Shown: one piece after another, positions 1 through 8,487 of the stretch | Layout of the letters: the number at the start of each line of letters is the position of its first letter | Numbering within the stretch: the stretch's first letter is position 1 | Assembly: GCA_041650595.1 (NCBI GenBank) | Contig: JBAZKW010000004.1 | Location: 1 to 64,000, forward strand | Direction of reading: 5' to 3' | Length of the DNA: 64,000 nt | Source: CALFCX01 sp041650595 | GTDB lineage: Bacteria; Margulisbacteria; WOR-1; JAKLHX01 | Made by a program: the position numbers and the translations under genes | The notes under the pieces: model-generated | What the model saw: only the letters and a program-made list of their open reading frames with translations | Told to the model about the DNA's origin: nothing | The model's database searches: none

Positions 1-1
1 T

Positions 2-652
2 AAAAGTAAAATAGACGAGCTCAAAGAGGTTGACCTGGGCACATACGGGTTTTTGGGATATCCGGTCCTCCAGGCCGCGGACATTTTGATCTACAAAGCG
101 GACCTTGTTCCGGTAGGGCAGGACCAGCTGCCGCACCTTGAACTGACAAGAGAGATCGCGCGCAGGTTCAACAATATTTACGGGGAATTTTTTCCGGTTC
201 CCAAAGACCTGATGACAAAAGTTCCTGTAATGCCGGGGCTTGACGGCCGCAAGATGAGCAAAAGCTACGGAAATACGATAGCCATCTGCGATCCGCCGGC
301 GACGATAGAAAAAAAAGTCAGCTCTATGGTGACCGATCCCGCAAGGATAAGAAAGAACGATCCGGGGCATCCGCAGGTATGTACCGTGTTTGCCTATCAC
401 AAGATATACTCGGCGGCATCCGTGGCCGAAATAGAAAAGCTTTGCAGATCGGGCTCGATCGGATGTACCGACTGTAAAAAAAATCTTGCGGCAGCTCTTA
501 TAGATTCGTTAAAAGATATCTACAAAAAAAGGCTTGAACTCGAGGCCGACAGAAGTATAATAAAGAAAATGCTGGAAGAGGGCAGAGAAAAAGCTTCGGC
601 AATCGCCGTAAAGACCATGTCGGAAGCGAAAAAACTAATGGGGATCTCCTGA
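2..652 (+). CDS. trpS: Tryptophanyl-tRNA synthetase, C-terminal part (5' end outside window)
   Basis: Class I aminoacyl-tRNA synthetase that charges tRNA-Trp with tryptophan in the cytoplasm. The frame is open from base 2, so the N-terminal Rossmann part with the HIGH motif lies upstream of the window. What remains shows the family block TYGFLGYPVLQAAD, the segment VPVGQDQLPHLELTREIARR, and the KMSKS signature (GRKMSKSYGN), followed by the C-terminal helical anticodon-binding part. The stop is two bases before the scpA start, so trpS probably leads or belongs to the trpS-scpA-scpB operon. Identity is secure. Only the start is unknown. Confidence 0.95.
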   Translation, partial: KSKIDELKEVDLGTYGFLGYPVLQAADILIYKADLVPVGQDQLPHLELTREIARRFNNIYGEFFPVPKDLMTKVPVMPGLDGRKMSKSYGNTIAICDPPATIEKKVSSMVTDPARIRKNDPGHPQVCTVFAYHKIYSAASVAEIEKLCRSGSIGCTDCKKNLAAALIDSLKDIYKKRLELEADRSIIKKMLEEGREKASAIAVKTMSEAKKLMGIS

Positions 653-654
653 TC

Positions 655-1461
655 ATGGATATGATCGAACAGTCCGCTCAAATAGAAGCTCCGGAGCGCG
701 TAAAAATATTGCCGGAAGCCGCTCTGGAAGACAGCGGGCTCAAAAAGTTCAGCGTCCACCTTCCCGGTTTTGAGGGGCATTTTGAGTCTTTGCTTACCCT
801 GATAGAAAGCGAAGCCGTTGATATCTGCGATATATCCCTGTCCTTAGTGACGCTGCAATATCTGGAATATCTCTCGCTGGCGCAGGCACTTGACCTGAAT
901 TATTCTTCCGAGTTCCTTTTGGTCGCTTCGTATCTGCTTGAGAGCAAGTCGAAAAAACTTCTTCCGATTGAAGAGGAAGAAGAGATCGAAGAAATAGAGT
1001 CCTCTCTTGTGGACCATGTCGCTCAATACAGAGTATTTAAGAAAATGGCGGCATTTCTTAAAAATAAGAAGGAAGAGTTCTCAAAAGTATTCCACCGGTT
1101 CCGCTTTGAACCTTTGTCCGGAGGGCAGAAACAGTATTTTCTCAAAGATGTCGCGGTTTCGGATCTCACGGACGCTTTCAGAAAGATCTGGGCTGAGGTA
1201 AATGAAAAGAAGGAAGGCTTTGAGATCGTAGATGAGCTGATCACCGTCGAAGACAAGATAAAAGATATCTCCGAAAGGTTGGCCGCGTCTTCGGGGCCTG
1301 TCGGCTTTGAGTCTTTGTTCCGTACAAAGACAAGGCTGGAGATCATTGTCACCTTTTTAGCCATGCTTGAGCTTATACGCCTGAAAAAAGTGATCCTTAA
1401 GCAGGAGAGCTTTTTCGGACAGATATTTCTCTTCCCATTTCAGGAGAGCCTGTCAAAATGA
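655..1461 (+). CDS. scpA: Segregation and condensation protein A
   Basis: Kleisin subunit of the bacterial SMC-ScpAB condensin, which bridges the SMC heads and helps organise and segregate the chromosome. The protein has 268 residues, usual for the family, and shows the typical N-terminal motif (LPGFEGHFESLLTLIE, about residues 38-53) followed by the LEYL and ASYLLESKSKKLLP helices that bind SMC, an acidic linker, and a C-terminal winged-helix region. It starts with ATG two bases after trpS and overlaps the downstream scpB by four bases (ATGA), which is the classical scpA-scpB arrangement and implies coupled translation. The smc gene is not in the window. Confidence 0.95.
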   Translation: MDMIEQSAQIEAPERVKILPEAALEDSGLKKFSVHLPGFEGHFESLLTLIESEAVDICDISLSLVTLQYLEYLSLAQALDLNYSSEFLLVASYLLESKSKKLLPIEEEEEIEEIESSLVDHVAQYRVFKKMAAFLKNKKEEFSKVFHRFRFEPLSGGQKQYFLKDVAVSDLTDAFRKIWAEVNEKKEGFEIVDELITVEDKIKDISERLAASSGPVGFESLFRTKTRLEIIVTFLAMLELIRLKKVILKQESFFGQIFLFPFQESLSK

Positions 1462-1994
1462 ATGAAACGCTGCCGGTTACTTACGAGGACGCAAGGAACG
1501 CGATAGAATCGCTGTTGTTTGTATCAAAAAGACCTTTGTCGGTAGATGACATAGATGAGATCGCCTGTCTGGGACGCGATACGATCTTGCGTGCGGTGGA
1601 AGAACTGTCATCTTCTTACGAGACGAGGGGGATCCAATTGATAAAGATCGCTAACGGATACCTGTTGGCAACCAGGCCGAGATACAGCGCATACATAGAA
1701 AAATTCCTGAAAAGTCCCGTGTCGGTCTCGCTTTCACAGCAATCACTGGAAACACTTTCCATAATCGCCTACAAACAGCCTGTTGCCAGAGCTGAGATCG
1801 AGCGGATACGCGGGGTGCTTTGTGACGGCGTCATAAAAACCCTTCTTGATAAAAGGCTAATAAAAGAAGCAGGAAGATCGGAAACCGTCGGACGCCCTAT
1901 ACTTTATGCGACAACCGTGGACTTTTTGAAACATTTTGGCCTGCATGATCTTGGCCAGCTCCCTCTGCTCGAAGAAAAAACGGAGGAGTTATGA
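1458..1994 (+). CDS. scpB: Segregation and condensation protein B
   Basis: Dimeric winged-helix partner (KITE protein) of ScpA in the SMC condensin complex. It has 178 residues, close to the usual length, with two tandem winged-helix domains. The family hallmarks are AIESLLFVSKRPLS near the N terminus and the block LSIIAYKQPVARAEIERIRG in the second half, followed by GRPILYATT and the closing FLKHFGL. It overlaps scpA upstream and the rodZ-like gene downstream, each by four bases, so it is the middle gene of a tightly coupled operon. Confidence 0.95.
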   Translation: MNETLPVTYEDARNAIESLLFVSKRPLSVDDIDEIACLGRDTILRAVEELSSSYETRGIQLIKIANGYLLATRPRYSAYIEKFLKSPVSVSLSQQSLETLSIIAYKQPVARAEIERIRGVLCDGVIKTLLDKRLIKEAGRSETVGRPILYATTVDFLKHFGLHDLGQLPLLEEKTEEL

Positions 1995-2680
1995 AAGAAG
2001 AAAAATTTGTGATCGGCAAGACCCTGAAAAATGCGCGATCAGCCAAGAAGATACCGATTGAAAAAGCTTCCAAAGAGACCAAAATTGCGCAAACATATCT
2101 TAAAGCGATCGAAGATGAAGACTTTACCAAGATCCCCGGGGACGTTGTGCTTAAAGGGTTTATTCGGGTATATGCGGATTTTCTCGGAGTGGATCCGGCT
2201 CCCCTTATAGCGGAACTTTTCAGGAAGAACAGGAAAGACAAGCCCAAAGCCGAGCCGGTTCAGGCAAAGATCAAAAAAACGCCGGCATTTGACGGGCAGA
2301 AGTTCGTAAAAGTTCTTGTTGTCGCGGTCTTTCTTATACTTTTGACGGCAGGCCTTTTCTCTTTTGCCGGATTCCTGATAAATTCTGTGAGAAATGCATC
2401 TGTGTCAAAAGAGCCTACTGTTCAAATCACATCTCCGGCAGAAGATGTTTTTGAGATCCGTGCCGAGATACTGGAAAAAACATGGCTTCTTGTCGAAGCG
2501 GACGGCAAAAATGTATTTAAAGGCATCGCTTTTCCAGGCGATGAAAGGGCCTGGACCGCGGATAAAAAGATATTTGTAAAAATAGGCAATGCCGCAGGGA
2601 TAAGGCTTTCTTCCGGCGGCAAAGAGCTGCTTGCTCCCGGAAAAAGGGGAGAAATAGTGTCCAAAGAATTTCTTAAATGA
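1991..2680 (+). CDS. rodZ: RodZ-like helix-turn-helix membrane protein
   Basis: Likely membrane-anchored cytoskeletal adaptor of the RodZ family, which links MreB filaments to the cell-wall elongation machinery. The domain order is typical: an N-terminal HTH_25 domain (about residues 7-75, with KIAQTYLKAIEDEDF and a GFIRVYADFLG helix), a basic juxtamembrane stretch, one transmembrane helix (about 105-130) and a periplasmic DUF4115-type beta domain (about 140-225). It has 229 residues, shorter than E. coli RodZ because the periplasmic linker is short. It overlaps scpB and queE by four bases each. Whether mreB is present cannot be seen here, so the role in cell shape is inferred from the family. 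Confidence 0.8.
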   Translation: MKEEKFVIGKTLKNARSAKKIPIEKASKETKIAQTYLKAIEDEDFTKIPGDVVLKGFIRVYADFLGVDPAPLIAELFRKNRKDKPKAEPVQAKIKKTPAFDGQKFVKVLVVAVFLILLTAGLFSFAGFLINSVRNASVSKEPTVQITSPAEDVFEIRAEILEKTWLLVEADGKNVFKGIAFPGDERAWTADKKIFVKIGNAAGIRLSSGGKELLAPGKRGEIVSKEFLK

Positions 2681-3432
2681 GCGGGCCCGGCGCCAATATC
2701 TCAACAATTTTTCAAAGCATTCAGGGCGAGGGTGTATATATCGGTCAAAGGCAGATCTTTGTAAGGTTTGCCGGCTGCAATCTTTCCTGCGCCTACTGCG
2801 ACACACAAACCTCCCGTTCCTCTTCCGCGCAGGACCTTGAAAAAATATGCGTTTGCAAGAAAAAGAACGAAGTAAAAAGGCTGGAAAATCCTATTTCTAT
2901 CACTGAAGCCGCGGAAGCGGTGAATAGTTTTATTTCTGCCGGAAATCCGTTCCACTCTGTAAGCTTGACCGGCGGCGAACCTCTGCTGCAGGTGGATTTT
3001 CTTACAGCTCTTTTGCCGCAAATAAAACTGCCCAAATATCTGGAAACAAACGGGACTTTGCCGGACAGGCTTTATGAGATCATAGACCTTGTGGATATAA
3101 TAGCCATGGATTATAAACTTCCCAGCGCAACTAAGTGCGGAGATTATGCCGCCGAACACGGAAAATTCCTGGATATTGCCATGAACAAAGAAGTCTTTGT
3201 GAAAGCTGTTTTTTCAAAAGATACTTCTGTGCAGGAGATAGACGACATGAGCCGACTTATTGCCGGCAAAGATGATGGCATTTGTCTGGTCCTGCAGCCC
3301 GCCGCGGCGGGAAGAACATTTAAATCGGCGCCTTCGCCTGAGCAATGTCTTTCATATCACTCGGTGGCCAAAAGAAGTCTGAAAAATGTCCTCGTAATCC
3401 CCCAGGCCCACAAGCTCATTGGGCTGGATTGA
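2677..3432 (+). CDS. queE: 7-carboxy-7-deazaguanine synthase (radical SAM)
   Basis: Radical SAM enzyme that contracts 6-carboxytetrahydropterin to 7-carboxy-7-deazaguanine, a step toward queuosine in tRNA. The protein has 251 residues. The N-terminal substrate motif FQSIQGEGVYIG is followed by the CX3CX2C cluster motif (Cys34, Cys38, Cys41 in GCNLSCAYCD), then the SAM-binding SLTGGEPLLQ and LETNGTLP, and the family C-terminal PQAHKLIG. The spacing CX3CX2C is canonical, unlike the CX14CX2C variant. It carries an internal cysteine-containing insertion (CVCKKK, about residues 58-63) between the cluster and the GGEP motif. Other queuosine genes are not in the window. The 3' end overlaps the convergent minus-strand gene by 17 bases. 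Confidence 0.9.
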   Translation: MSGPGANISTIFQSIQGEGVYIGQRQIFVRFAGCNLSCAYCDTQTSRSSSAQDLEKICVCKKKNEVKRLENPISITEAAEAVNSFISAGNPFHSVSLTGGEPLLQVDFLTALLPQIKLPKYLETNGTLPDRLYEIIDLVDIIAMDYKLPSATKCGDYAAEHGKFLDIAMNKEVFVKAVFSKDTSVQEIDDMSRLIAGKDDGICLVLQPAAAGRTFKSAPSPEQCLSYHSVAKRSLKNVLVIPQAHKLIGLD

Positions 3433-4834
3433 TCTTTTTCGTTAAAGAAGAGATTATTTTTACCAGCCTGCTTATATCTTCTTCCCTTTTGTCTTCATAA
3501 CTGATCTTTTGCAATGACCTTAATAGCTCCAGTTTGTATTTTGCTGTGTCAAGACCAAGCTGGGTAAGTCCGGTCTCTATCCATTTTATTCCTTCCTGCG
3601 GGATATCAAAACCGAGTTTCTTGGCTCTTTTTGTGAGCCTTTCAATTTTTCTCGACGAATTAATAAACTCCATAGACGATGTTGTAAGTATCCTGTTCAG
3701 ATGGATTTCTTTTAATCCGGCTATTGTTCTCAGCCAGGCAATTTTTCTTGCCTGGGTCTTTATCTCTTCTATTGTGTCTTTGCTGACACCGCGTAGTTCC
3801 AGTTCATCCCTAAGTTGGGCAAGCTTAAAGAACAATCCGATCTTTTTTATAAAGCTGTCTTCCGTCATATATGTGATCTCAGAAAGCCTATAACTGTCGG
3901 TTACCGTTGAAAGTTTTTCCATTTTGGGCAGCTCAAGTATGTGAAAGAATATGTCCATGCCTTCCGGCTTATGTATCTTTATGCTTTCTTTTTGCAGAAC
4001 GCCCATCCATGAATCGATATCAAGGTGCAAATATGTTGCGATCTGAACCAGGTCCGGTATGTCAAAGATTTTCAGCAGCTCTTCCTTCTCACTTATGGAA
4101 ATAGAGTCTTTTTCGAACAAAGCCAATAGTTCGACTATAGATTTTCCGCGTTTTGATGAAAGTACCCATTCGGCCATTTCAAGAGGCGTTTCAGTAGACT
4201 TGCTGAATTTCTCCTTTATCAGGGCGAGAAAACTTTCCTTGATAAGATCCGAAGTTTTTTGGTCAAGATATACAAAATCGTTCATAAGAGTACCGCGCAT
4301 AAGCAGTTCGTTCTTAAGCGCTCCGAGATCAAGGATGACGCCTTCCAGGGCGTTCTTTGGCTTGCCGACAATTTGTTTTGCGCTCAATGCTATGTAGTTC
4401 TTTAGGAGGTCTTCTTCAACGGTCTTAAGACGGTCGGAGGTGCTCATATATTCTTCGGCAGAAAGGTCATCTTTTGCCTCTGCTGCTGTTGCGGTCTTTT
4501 TTTCTTCCTCTTGTTCCGGCGGTTTTTCACGCGGTTTTTTCTCGGCCGGCTTCACAATAGTGCTGAGACGATGATCGGATATTCGCTTCAGCTCTTCCTG
4601 ATAGAGCAGTTGCTCCTCCATGGGCTTTCTTTCTCTTTTTGTGTCGACGATTTGAGTTGCATCGGTATTTATTATATCTACGAACGCGTTCTTGAACTGT
4701 GCCTGAGCTTCGGGGTCTATCGGCTGGTCTTTTTTGTCCTTGCCGTAGATGCGGTCAAAACCGGTGGATGCAACCCCTCCGGCTCCTCCGAACGCGGCTT
4801 GTTGGTTTGAACTCGGCGTTCCGTCGATGGGCAT
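3416..4834 (-). CDS. Uncharacterised helical protein of 472 residues
   Basis: Not recognised. The first 45 residues are low in hydrophobic content and rich in G, A, S and Q. They are followed by a charged, probably disordered stretch to about residue 125 (REKPPEQEEEKK, a run of acidic and basic residues), then roughly 340 residues that read as continuous amphipathic helices with repeated leucines. No signal peptide, membrane segment or catalytic motif is visible, so it is probably cytoplasmic and structural or an adaptor. The start is ATG with GGGAGA seven bases upstream and a TATAAT at 4857-4862 before it. It is divergent from carB and runs convergently into queE. Probably a lineage-specific gene. 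Confidence 0.75.
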   Translation of the reverse strand: MPIDGTPSSNQQAAFGGAGGVASTGFDRIYGKDKKDQPIDPEAQAQFKNAFVDIINTDATQIVDTKRERKPMEEQLLYQEELKRISDHRLSTIVKPAEKKPREKPPEQEEEKKTATAAEAKDDLSAEEYMSTSDRLKTVEEDLLKNYIALSAKQIVGKPKNALEGVILDLGALKNELLMRGTLMNDFVYLDQKTSDLIKESFLALIKEKFSKSTETPLEMAEWVLSSKRGKSIVELLALFEKDSISISEKEELLKIFDIPDLVQIATYLHLDIDSWMGVLQKESIKIHKPEGMDIFFHILELPKMEKLSTVTDSYRLSEITYMTEDSFIKKIGLFFKLAQLRDELELRGVSKDTIEEIKTQARKIAWLRTIAGLKEIHLNRILTTSSMEFINSSRKIERLTKRAKKLGFDIPQEGIKWIETGLTQLGLDTAKYKLELLRSLQKISYEDKREEDISRLVKIISSLTKKINPAQ

Positions 4835-4856
4835 AACATCTCCCTTTTGGTAGGAA

Positions 4857-4862
4857 ATTATA
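4857..4862 (-). promoter_or_regulatory. -10 element for the minus-strand unknown gene
   Basis: On the minus strand this reads TATAAT and lies 22 bases before the ATG at 4834, with a GGGAGA Shine-Dalgarno between. The -35 position 17 bases further up reads TTCATA, which is a weak match. It is one half of a divergent promoter pair with carB. Confidence 0.45.
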
Positions 4863-4889
4863 CACTATATAGTCAAGGATATGAAGGGA

Positions 4890-4942
4890 ACGGATGAAGT
4901 ATGAAGAAAGGAATGTTCCTTTCCTTGTCATACATCATCCGT
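4890..4942. repeat. Imperfect long inverted repeat between divergent promoters
   Basis: The left arm (4890-4913, beginning ACGGATGA) and right arm (4916-4942, ending TCATCCGT) are reverse complements except for one mismatch and a small internal loop, with a two-base centre. Copies of TCATCC or TCATC recur to the right, up to about 4978. It lies between the two divergent -10 boxes, so it should be in neither mRNA. It has no T-tract and does not look like a terminator. It may be a relic of a small mobile repeat or a protein-binding site. Confidence 0.6.
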
Positions 4943-4995
4943 AATAGTCATCCCTCTCTTCTTCATCAGCCGTCATCCTTCGCAAATTGTCATGC

Positions 4996-5001
4996 TATAA
5001 T
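4996..5001 (+). promoter_or_regulatory. Extended -10 element of carB, apparently leaderless
   Basis: TGcTATAAT, a perfect -10 with the extended TG motif. A start site 6-8 bases downstream would fall on or next to the translation start (TTG at 5007 or ATG at 5013), and there is no Shine-Dalgarno sequence. The -35 region is not convincing, which is usual when an extended -10 is present. Confidence 0.55.
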
Positions 5002-5012
5002 CAATTTTGAAC

Positions 5013-8000
5013 ATGCCGAAGCGAACTGACATCAAGAAAATCCTCCTCATTGGTTCCGGTCCTATAGTTATCGGGCAGGCTTGTGAATTTGATTATTCCG
5101 GCACACAGGCATGCAAAGCACTCAAGGAAGAAGGCTACAAAGTTGTCCTTGTGAACAGCAACCCGGCCACGGTAATGACCGATCCGGAATTTGCCGACAG
5201 GACATATATAGAACCGATAACTCCCGAAATTGTCGAAAAAATAATCGCGGCGGAGCGGCCTGACGCACTGCTTCCCACAATAGGGGGACAGACCGGCCTG
5301 AACACTGCCGTGGCTTTGGCAAAAAGCGGAGTGTTGAAAAAATATGGGGTCAAGCTTATAGGCGCAAGCCTGGAGGCGATAGAAAAAGCGGAGAACAGAC
5401 AGCTCTTTAAAGAGGCAATGCGCAAAATCGGGCTCGATCTTCCAAAAAGCAGGAATATTTACAGCGTCGAAGAAGCTCTTAAAGTGATCGAAGAAATAGG
5501 CTATCCCGCGATACTGCGTCCGGCTTTTACTCTCGGAGGGGCCGGAGGAGGGATCGTTTATAATGCCGAAGAGCTCAAGGAAAAAATAAGCCACGGTCTT
5601 TTCATGAGTTCCATAAAACAAGTCCTGATCGAAGAATCTCTCATAGGCTGGAAGGAATACGAGCTCGAGGTAATGCGCGACCTTAAAGACAATGTCGTGA
5701 TCATCTGTCCGATAGAGAACTTGGATCCTATGGGCATACATACCGGCGACAGTATAACGGTCGCTCCGGCCCAGACACTTACGGACAAGGAATACCAGCG
5801 GCTCCGGGACTACTCGGTAGCAGTAATGAGGGAGATCGGCGTGGATACCGGAGGCTCAAATGTCCAATTCGCTATTCATCCGGATAACGGAAGGGTAGTG
5901 ATAATAGAGATGAATCCCCGGGTTTCCCGGTCGTCCGCTCTGGCTTCCAAAGCGACAGGATTCCCTATTGCAAAAATAGCGGCCAAACTTGCGGTCGGCT
6001 ACACTTTGGACGAGATACCCAATGACATAACAAAAAAGACCCCCGCATCTTTCGAACCGTCGATAGATTATGTGGTGACAAAAATCCCGCGGTTCAATTT
6101 TGAAAAATTTTCGGGGACCGATCCTACTCTGGGGACACAAATGAAGTCCGTCGGAGAAGCCATGGCCATAGGCCGGACTTTTAAAGAATCCCTGCAAAAA
6201 GCTTTGAGATCGCTGGAGACAGGTGTTGCCGGTCTGGATGATCCGGAGTGGTCCAAAACAAATACAGCGCCCGCGAAGCAGGAAAATGTGCAGCTTTCGA
6301 TATATGCCCGGGGTTTTGACCTGCCGAAAAATATAGATCTGGAAGAGATCAAGAACAAAATAAAAGTCCCTAACCATGAAAGGCTGTTTTATATAAAGGC
6401 CGCTTTGAAAGCGGAAGTATCCCAGGATGAAATAAGCAGGATCAGCGGGATAAACAAATGGTTCATTGACAATATTGCCCAAATAGTGGAAATGGAAAAG
6501 GACATATCTCAAGCCGCGTCTCTGGATCCCGAACTTCTCAAAAAAGCAAAAAGATACGGTTTTTCCGACAAACAAATCGGCCGTTTGAGGAATCTGCCGG
6601 AAGAGGATATCCGTGCCGAGAGAAAAAATCAAAATATAGTCCCGGTATATAAGACCGTAGATACCTGTGCCGCCGAATTTGAGTCCTACACACCCTACTA
6701 TTACTCGACCTACGAAAAAGAGGATGAGGTGAGTCCCTGCGACCGTCCCAAAATAATGATACTGGGCGGAGGCCCCAACAGGATCGGTCAGGGCATAGAA
6801 TTCGATTATTGCTGCGTGCATGCTTCATTTGCTCTCAGGCAGGACGGTTATGAAACAATAATGGTCAACTGCAATCCAGAAACCGTATCCACCGACTACG
6901 ATACGTCAGACAGGCTTTATTTTGAACCGATGACCTTTGAAGATGTTATGAACATAATCGAAAAAGAAAAACCCTCGGGGGTTATAGTTCAAATGGGAGG
7001 CCAGACCCCGCTCAAGCTTTCGGTAGCTCTTGAAAAAGCAGGAGTGCGGCTTTTGGGCACCTCTTCCGATTCGATAGATACTGCAGAGGACAGGAAACGG
7101 TTTGAAAAACTTCTGGAAAAGCTTGACATTCCCCGTCCGAACAACGGGAGCGCTATGTCCGTGGACGAAGCTATTTTAATCGCAGCCAAGATTGGCTATC
7201 CCGTATTGGTCCGCCCTTCCTATGTGTTGGGGGGCCGTGCAATGCAGATCGTATACGATGACATGATGCTTAGGGACTATATGAAAAAAGCCGCGGGAGT
7301 ATCTCCCGACCATCCTGTCTTGATCGATCAGTTCCTTGAAGATGCCGTTGAGATCGATGTTGATTGTGTCGCCGACGGCAAAGATGTTGTGATCGCCGGA
7401 ATAATGGAGCATATAGAAGAAGCCGGCATTCATAGCGGCGACAGCGCCTGTGTCCTTCCTCCTTTTTCCTTGAGTGCCGAGGTTGTAGACAAGATCAGAG
7501 AATACACCGTGCTGATGGCTAAAAAGCTGAAAGTTGTCGGACTTATGAATGTACAATATGCATATAAGCACGACCGCATCTACGTGCTTGAAGTAAATCC
7601 GCGGGCGTCACGCACAGTTCCTTTTGTAAGCAAGGCGACCGGCATTCCTTGGGCAAAGATCGCCTCAAGGGTAATGGCGGGAAAAACACTGAAAAGTCTG
7701 GGAGTAAAAGAGCCTGCGCCCAAGCATATATCCGTAAAGGAAGCGGTATTCCCTTTTATTAAGTTCTCTAAACAGGACATAATACTGGGCCCTGAAATGC
7801 TCTCTACAGGAGAAGTCATGGGGTTGTCGGACAATTTCGGCGAAGCTTTTGCGAAATCGCAGCTTGCTGCCGGAGAAAAGATACCGACATCCGGTTCTAT
7901 TTTTATTTCCGTAAAGGACAAGGACAAGAGATCGATCATCCCTATCGCCAAAAACTTCTCTCTTTTGGGTTTTGAGATCGTGGCCACCGAAGGAACGGCA

Positions 8001-8285
8001 AATTCTCTGTGCAGGGGAGGGGTTTCCGTAAGAAAAGTGAACAAGGTAAGCGAAGGCCGTCCCAATATAATAGACGAGATAAAGTCAGGCAAGATAAACT
8101 TTGTGATCAATACTCCGATGGGCAAGGGGCCAAGAGAAGACGAATTTCTCATAAGAAGAGAATCGCTTATGAAAAATATTTTGGTAGTGACCACGATATC
8201 AGGCGCGTCCGCTCTTGCCAGCGCCGTGGAATCACTTAAGAAAAGAGACATACTTGTCAAACCCTTGCAGGAATACTTTTTGTAG
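5013..8285 (+). CDS. carB: Carbamoyl-phosphate synthase large subunit
   Basis: Makes carbamoyl phosphate from bicarbonate, ammonia (delivered by CarA) and two ATP, feeding pyrimidine and arginine synthesis. The protein has 1090 residues with the usual two homologous ATP-grasp halves (GSGPIVIGQACEFDYSG at the N terminus, and again GGGPNRIGQGIEFDYC in the second half), the oligomerisation domain between them, and a C-terminal MGS-like allosteric domain. I chose ATG 5013 because the protein then begins MPKRTDIKK as in the family. A TTG two codons earlier is the alternative. It is transcribed from the promoter at 4996 with almost no leader. carA is not adjacent, which is less common. Confidence 0.95.
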   Translation: MPKRTDIKKILLIGSGPIVIGQACEFDYSGTQACKALKEEGYKVVLVNSNPATVMTDPEFADRTYIEPITPEIVEKIIAAERPDALLPTIGGQTGLNTAVALAKSGVLKKYGVKLIGASLEAIEKAENRQLFKEAMRKIGLDLPKSRNIYSVEEALKVIEEIGYPAILRPAFTLGGAGGGIVYNAEELKEKISHGLFMSSIKQVLIEESLIGWKEYELEVMRDLKDNVVIICPIENLDPMGIHTGDSITVAPAQTLTDKEYQRLRDYSVAVMREIGVDTGGSNVQFAIHPDNGRVVIIEMNPRVSRSSALASKATGFPIAKIAAKLAVGYTLDEIPNDITKKTPASFEPSIDYVVTKIPRFNFEKFSGTDPTLGTQMKSVGEAMAIGRTFKESLQKALRSLETGVAGLDDPEWSKTNTAPAKQENVQLSIYARGFDLPKNIDLEEIKNKIKVPNHERLFYIKAALKAEVSQDEISRISGINKWFIDNIAQIVEMEKDISQAASLDPELLKKAKRYGFSDKQIGRLRNLPEEDIRAERKNQNIVPVYKTVDTCAAEFESYTPYYYSTYEKEDEVSPCDRPKIMILGGGPNRIGQGIEFDYCCVHASFALRQDGYETIMVNCNPETVSTDYDTSDRLYFEPMTFEDVMNIIEKEKPSGVIVQMGGQTPLKLSVALEKAGVRLLGTSSDSIDTAEDRKRFEKLLEKLDIPRPNNGSAMSVDEAILIAAKIGYPVLVRPSYVLGGRAMQIVYDDMMLRDYMKKAAGVSPDHPVLIDQFLEDAVEIDVDCVADGKDVVIAGIMEHIEEAGIHSGDSACVLPPFSLSAEVVDKIREYTVLMAKKLKVVGLMNVQYAYKHDRIYVLEVNPRASRTVPFVSKATGIPWAKIASRVMAGKTLKSLGVKEPAPKHISVKEAVFPFIKFSKQDIILGPEMLSTGEVMGLSDNFGEAFAKSQLAAGEKIPTSGSIFISVKDKDKRSIIPIAKNFSLLGFEIVATEGTANSLCRGGVSVRKVNKVSEGRPNIIDEIKSGKINFVINTPMGKGPREDEFLIRRESLMKNILVVTTISGASALASAVESLKKRDILVKPLQEYFL

Positions 8286-8342
8286 TATAATCTGAGTACT
8301 GTATCGGGATTTCCAAAAATATGAAAAGGGGGTGATTTGAAA

Positions 8343-8486
8343 GTGGAAGGTTATTGCGTAAAGTGTAAGTCCAAAAAAGAAATGAATGATACAAAAGCGG
8401 TGACGCTCAAGAACGGCAAGCCGGCGACAAGCGGAGTGTGTTCATCCTGCGGCACCAAAATGTTCAAAATAGGGGCGGCAAAGTAA
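8343..8486 (+). CDS. Small zinc-ribbon protein, DUF5679 type
   Basis: A 47-residue protein starting at GTG with GGGGG about seven bases upstream. It has two CXXC pairs (YCVKCKSK at the start and VCSSCGTKMF near the end) that would bind one zinc ion, separated by TLKNGKPAT. This matches the DUF5679 family of very small proteins, whose function is unknown. It lies 57 bases after carB and ends one base before the dnaE start codon, so it is probably co-translated with dnaE. A TATAAT at 8286-8291 just after the carB stop could start its own transcript. Confidence 0.75.
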   Translation: MEGYCVKCKSKKEMNDTKAVTLKNGKPATSGVCSSCGTKMFKIGAAK

Positions 8487-8487
8487 A

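Noticed and set aside
4835..5012. Riboswitch or long leader before carB
   Set aside because: The -10 element lies only 11 bases before the ATG, so this DNA is not transcribed with carB.
5856..6821. Long minus-strand open frame opposite carB
   Set aside because: It is the antisense shadow of a strongly conserved gene. Its residues show no domain pattern and no ribosome-binding site precedes it.
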